DNA of 64,000 bases from Vulcaniibacterium tengchongense (GTDB lineage Bacteria > Pseudomonadota > Gammaproteobacteria > Xanthomonadales > Xanthomonadaceae), in assembly GCF_003814555.1 (NCBI RefSeq), contig NZ_RKQN01000002.1:1-64000 (forward strand), read 5' to 3'. The position numbers and the translations under genes are program-made. Within the stretch, counting starts at the first letter, position 1. Each line of letters begins with the position of its first letter. This document shows positions 61,374 to 64,000 of this stretch, piece after piece. The notes beneath the pieces were generated by a model. That model ran no database searches, had not been told where the DNA came from, and worked only from the letters and a program-made list of their open reading frames with translations.

Positions 61374-61618
61374 CGCGCCGCACGTCGCGGGGTTTGCATC
61401 GCGCGGCTTGCAGAAGCGGTACCGCTCCTTGTTCTCCGGCGCCCTTGGCCCTGCGGCCACGCTGCCATGGCGCCGCCCATGCGCCGGCATGCCCCCGTGT
61501 CGCGCCCGGCCTGCAGCGCCAACCTGAACTGTCGGGGCCCTTGGCCGCCGGCGGACGGTCCCGGTCCTCGCCCGCCTCCGTTACCCTAGGCCGCGGCCAT
61601 CATGGAAACGCTTTGCGC

Positions 61619-62272
61619 ATGAGTTCCTTCGTCGTCGGCGTCACCGGAGGCATCGCCTCCGGCAAGAGCGAGATCACCCGGCGTTTCCAGGCCTTGGGCG
61701 TGTTCGTTGCCGATGCCGACGTGGCGGCGCGGGAAGCGGTCGCGCCGGGATCGCCCGGACTGGCCGAAGTGGTCGCGTCGTTCGGCGAGGACGTGCTGGC
61801 GGCCGACGGCAGCCTCGACCGCGCGGCGATGCGCCGGCGGGTGTTCGGCGACGACGCGGCGCGGCACCGGCTGGAGGCGATCGTGCATCCGCACGTGCGC
61901 CGGGTACTGCAGGACGCCTGCGCAACCGCTCCCGGGCCGTACGCGATCGCCGCGATCCCGCTGCTGGCGGAAGGCGGCGGCTACGACACCTATCCCTGGC
62001 TCGGCCGAATCCTGGTGGTCGACGTGCCGGTGGAAGCGCAGCGTGAGCGGCTGATGCGCCGCGACGGCATCGACGCGGCCTTGGCCGAGCGGATGATCGC
62101 CGCGCAGGCGACGCGCGCCCAGCGCCTGGCGATCGCCGACGACGTGATCGTCAACGACGGTTCCCTGGCGGACCTGGACGCGCACATCGCCGCGCTGGAC
62201 CGGCGCTATCGCGCGCTGGCGGAGCAGTTGCAGGCGCTGGATACCCCGCTCACGCCGGTCGCGGAGGCCTGA
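61619..62272 (+). CDS. coaE: Dephospho-CoA kinase CoaE
   Basis: A 217-residue kinase for the last step of coenzyme A synthesis. The P-loop is GGIASGKS (10-17). Also seen are ADVAAREAVAPGSPGL, VHPHVRRVL, IPLLAEGGGYD and VVDVPVEAQRERLMRRDGID. The start was placed at ATG 61619 (MSSFVVGVTGG), with GGAAACG upstream. About 245 bases without a gene separate it from pilD; the pilD-coaE order is common. Confidence 0.95.
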   Translation: MSSFVVGVTGGIASGKSEITRRFQALGVFVADADVAAREAVAPGSPGLAEVVASFGEDVLAADGSLDRAAMRRRVFGDDAARHRLEAIVHPHVRRVLQDACATAPGPYAIAAIPLLAEGGGYDTYPWLGRILVVDVPVEAQRERLMRRDGIDAALAERMIAAQATRAQRLAIADDVIVNDGSLADLDAHIAALDRRYRALAEQLQALDTPLTPVAEA

Positions 62273-62279
62273 ACGGCGC

Positions 62280-63332
62280 TCATTGCGGCCAGAGGCCGCG
62301 GATCGCGGCGATGCCCTGCGCGCCATGACGGCGCGCCTCGGCGACATCGCCCGGGCCGAGCCCGCCGATCGCGTACAGCGGCAGCGACACGTGCTCGCGC
62401 AGCGCGGCGAAGCCGTCCCAGCCGATGCCGGCCGCGCCCGGATGGCTCGCCGTCGGCCTGACCGCGCCGAGCACCGCGAAGTCGCAGCCCAGCGCCTGCG
62501 CCGCGCGCAGCTCGGCCTCGTCGTGGCAGGACGCCGCCAGGGCGAACTGGGCCGGCACCGGACGCGCGCGGCACTCGCGCAGCTGCGCGGCGCGCAGGTG
62601 CAGGCCGACGCCGAGCGCGCCGGCCAGGGCCGCATCGCCGTTGACCAGCACCTCGGCGCCCGCTTCGCGGCACAGCGCGACCGCGCGCTCGGCCAGGCGC
62701 GGCCATCGCGCCGGATCGGCGCCGCGCGCGCGCAGTTGCACGCGGGCGATGCCGCCCGCCAGGGCACGCTCGAGCCCGGCGAGCCAGGTGCGCTCGTCGG
62801 CAGGCTCCGGCGTCACCAGGTAATGCGGCGGTTGCAGCAGCGCCGCGACCACCGGCCGGTCCGCCGGCGGCATCGCGTAGCTGGCGAGCTTGTGCAGCGG
62901 CACCCACGCCAGCGCCTGCCCTTCCCGGCCGCGGGCGTGCCCGCGCCAGGCGCGGATCTCGCGCACGTCCAGGCGCAGGCGCTTGTGCGGATAGGCCTGC
63001 GGCACGTCGATCAATGCCGCGCCGACCTCGGCCTCGATGCCGAGCTCCTCGCGCAGCTCGCGCGCCAGCGCGGCCTCGGCCGTTTCGCCGGGCTCGCGCT
63101 TGCCGCCCGGGAACTCCCACAACCCGGCCAGGTCGCGGCCCTCGGTGCGGCGGGTCAGCAGGACCCGGCCGCGCGCGTCGCGGATCACGCCGGCGACCAC
63201 GTGCACCGCGGCGCTCGGCGCGGCCACGCCGGTCGCGGGCTCGCGCGCCGCAAGCGCCGGTTCCGGCGCTTCGGCAGCGGCCGACGCGACCGCGTCAGCG
63301 CCGCGTCCGGATCTTCGGCTCCTGCTCTCCAC
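62280..63332 (-). CDS. Nudix hydrolase (MutT-like) fused to a thiamine-phosphate-synthase-like domain
   Basis: A fusion of about 350 residues. The Nudix domain (VVAGVIRDARGRVLLTRR; Nudix box GKREPGETAEAALARELREELGI) is of the 8-oxo-dGTP diphosphatase type. A C-terminal TIM-barrel domain resembles ThiE/TenI (EVLVNGDAALAGALGVGLHL; DFAVLGAVRPTASHPGAAGIGWDGFAAL; PLYAIGGLGPGDVAEARRHGAQGIAAIRGLW). This fusion is known in gammaproteobacteria; the role of the second domain is unclear. The start is uncertain: GTG 63332 (with GAGGTGGGA upstream) or GTG 63206 right at the domain. It follows secA by 32 bases. Confidence 0.88.
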   Translation of the reverse strand: MESRSRRSGRGADAVASAAAEAPEPALAAREPATGVAAPSAAVHVVAGVIRDARGRVLLTRRTEGRDLAGLWEFPGGKREPGETAEAALARELREELGIEAEVGAALIDVPQAYPHKRLRLDVREIRAWRGHARGREGQALAWVPLHKLASYAMPPADRPVVAALLQPPHYLVTPEPADERTWLAGLERALAGGIARVQLRARGADPARWPRLAERAVALCREAGAEVLVNGDAALAGALGVGLHLRAAQLRECRARPVPAQFALAASCHDEAELRAAQALGCDFAVLGAVRPTASHPGAAGIGWDGFAALREHVSLPLYAIGGLGPGDVAEARRHGAQGIAAIRGLWPQ

Positions 63333-63364
63333 GATGCCCGGTTCCCACCTCGCGCACTCCGGCG

Positions 63365-64000
<636 letters not shown>

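Overview
The window is very GC-rich chromosomal DNA from a gammaproteobacterium, most probably a Lysobacter-like member of the Xanthomonadaceae. This rests on gene order (tRNA-Lys/queC/queE/tol-pal/ruv/yebC/aspS; sucCD/pilSR/pilAABCD/coaE; mutT/secA), codon usage and short dispersed palindromes of a kind usual in that group. Species identity is an inference. No insertion sequence, integrase, CRISPR array, rRNA gene or replication origin was seen.

Region 1 (1-29.2 kb) is an old conserved backbone read mostly on the minus strand: fmdB, aspS, yebC, ruvC, ruvA, ruvB, ybgC, tolQ, tolR, tolA, tolB, pal, cpoB (ybgF), queE, queC and tRNA-Lys with its terminator. It joins Holliday-junction processing, envelope constriction by Tol-Pal, and queuosine precursor synthesis. 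Accessory blocks sit at its joints: kup and ktrAB between ruvA and ruvB; an alpha/beta hydrolase, a two-gene RND efflux operon with a divergent AraC regulator, a GH17-GT2 glucan synthase of NdvB type, a GNAT acetyltransferase and a small very acidic protein between yebC and aspS; and two secreted DUF3011 proteins between aspS and fmdB. The second DUF3011 gene has a good FliA (sigma-28) type promoter.

Region 2 (29.3-41.5 kb) holds an ABC-F ATPase, a YbaL-type K+/H+ antiporter, yceH, clpB with a sigma-32-like promoter, and a translationally coupled trehalose operon, otsB-GH15-otsA, divergent from clpB. A zinc-type glyoxalase I follows after a repeat-rich gap.

Region 3 (41.5-52 kb) has an NCS2-like permease, a DUF4166 gene whose downstream partner seems to survive only as a short Rossmann-like remnant, pgeF, rluD, bamD, a PhzF-family isomerase, nadE, a frameshifted DUF559 remnant, and sucCD with a strong terminator.

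Region 4 (52.3-61.4 kb) is a type IV pilus locus: pilS, pilR, a sigma-54 promoter, two tandem pilin genes, pilB, pilC and pilD. The second pilin and its flanks are strikingly AT-richer than everything else here, pointing to replacement or acquisition of a pilin cassette. PilS/PilR would drive the sigma-54 promoter, PilD would process both pilins, PilB would power assembly and PilC is the inner-membrane platform. The window ends with coaE, a Nudix-ThiE-like fusion and the 3' part of secA.
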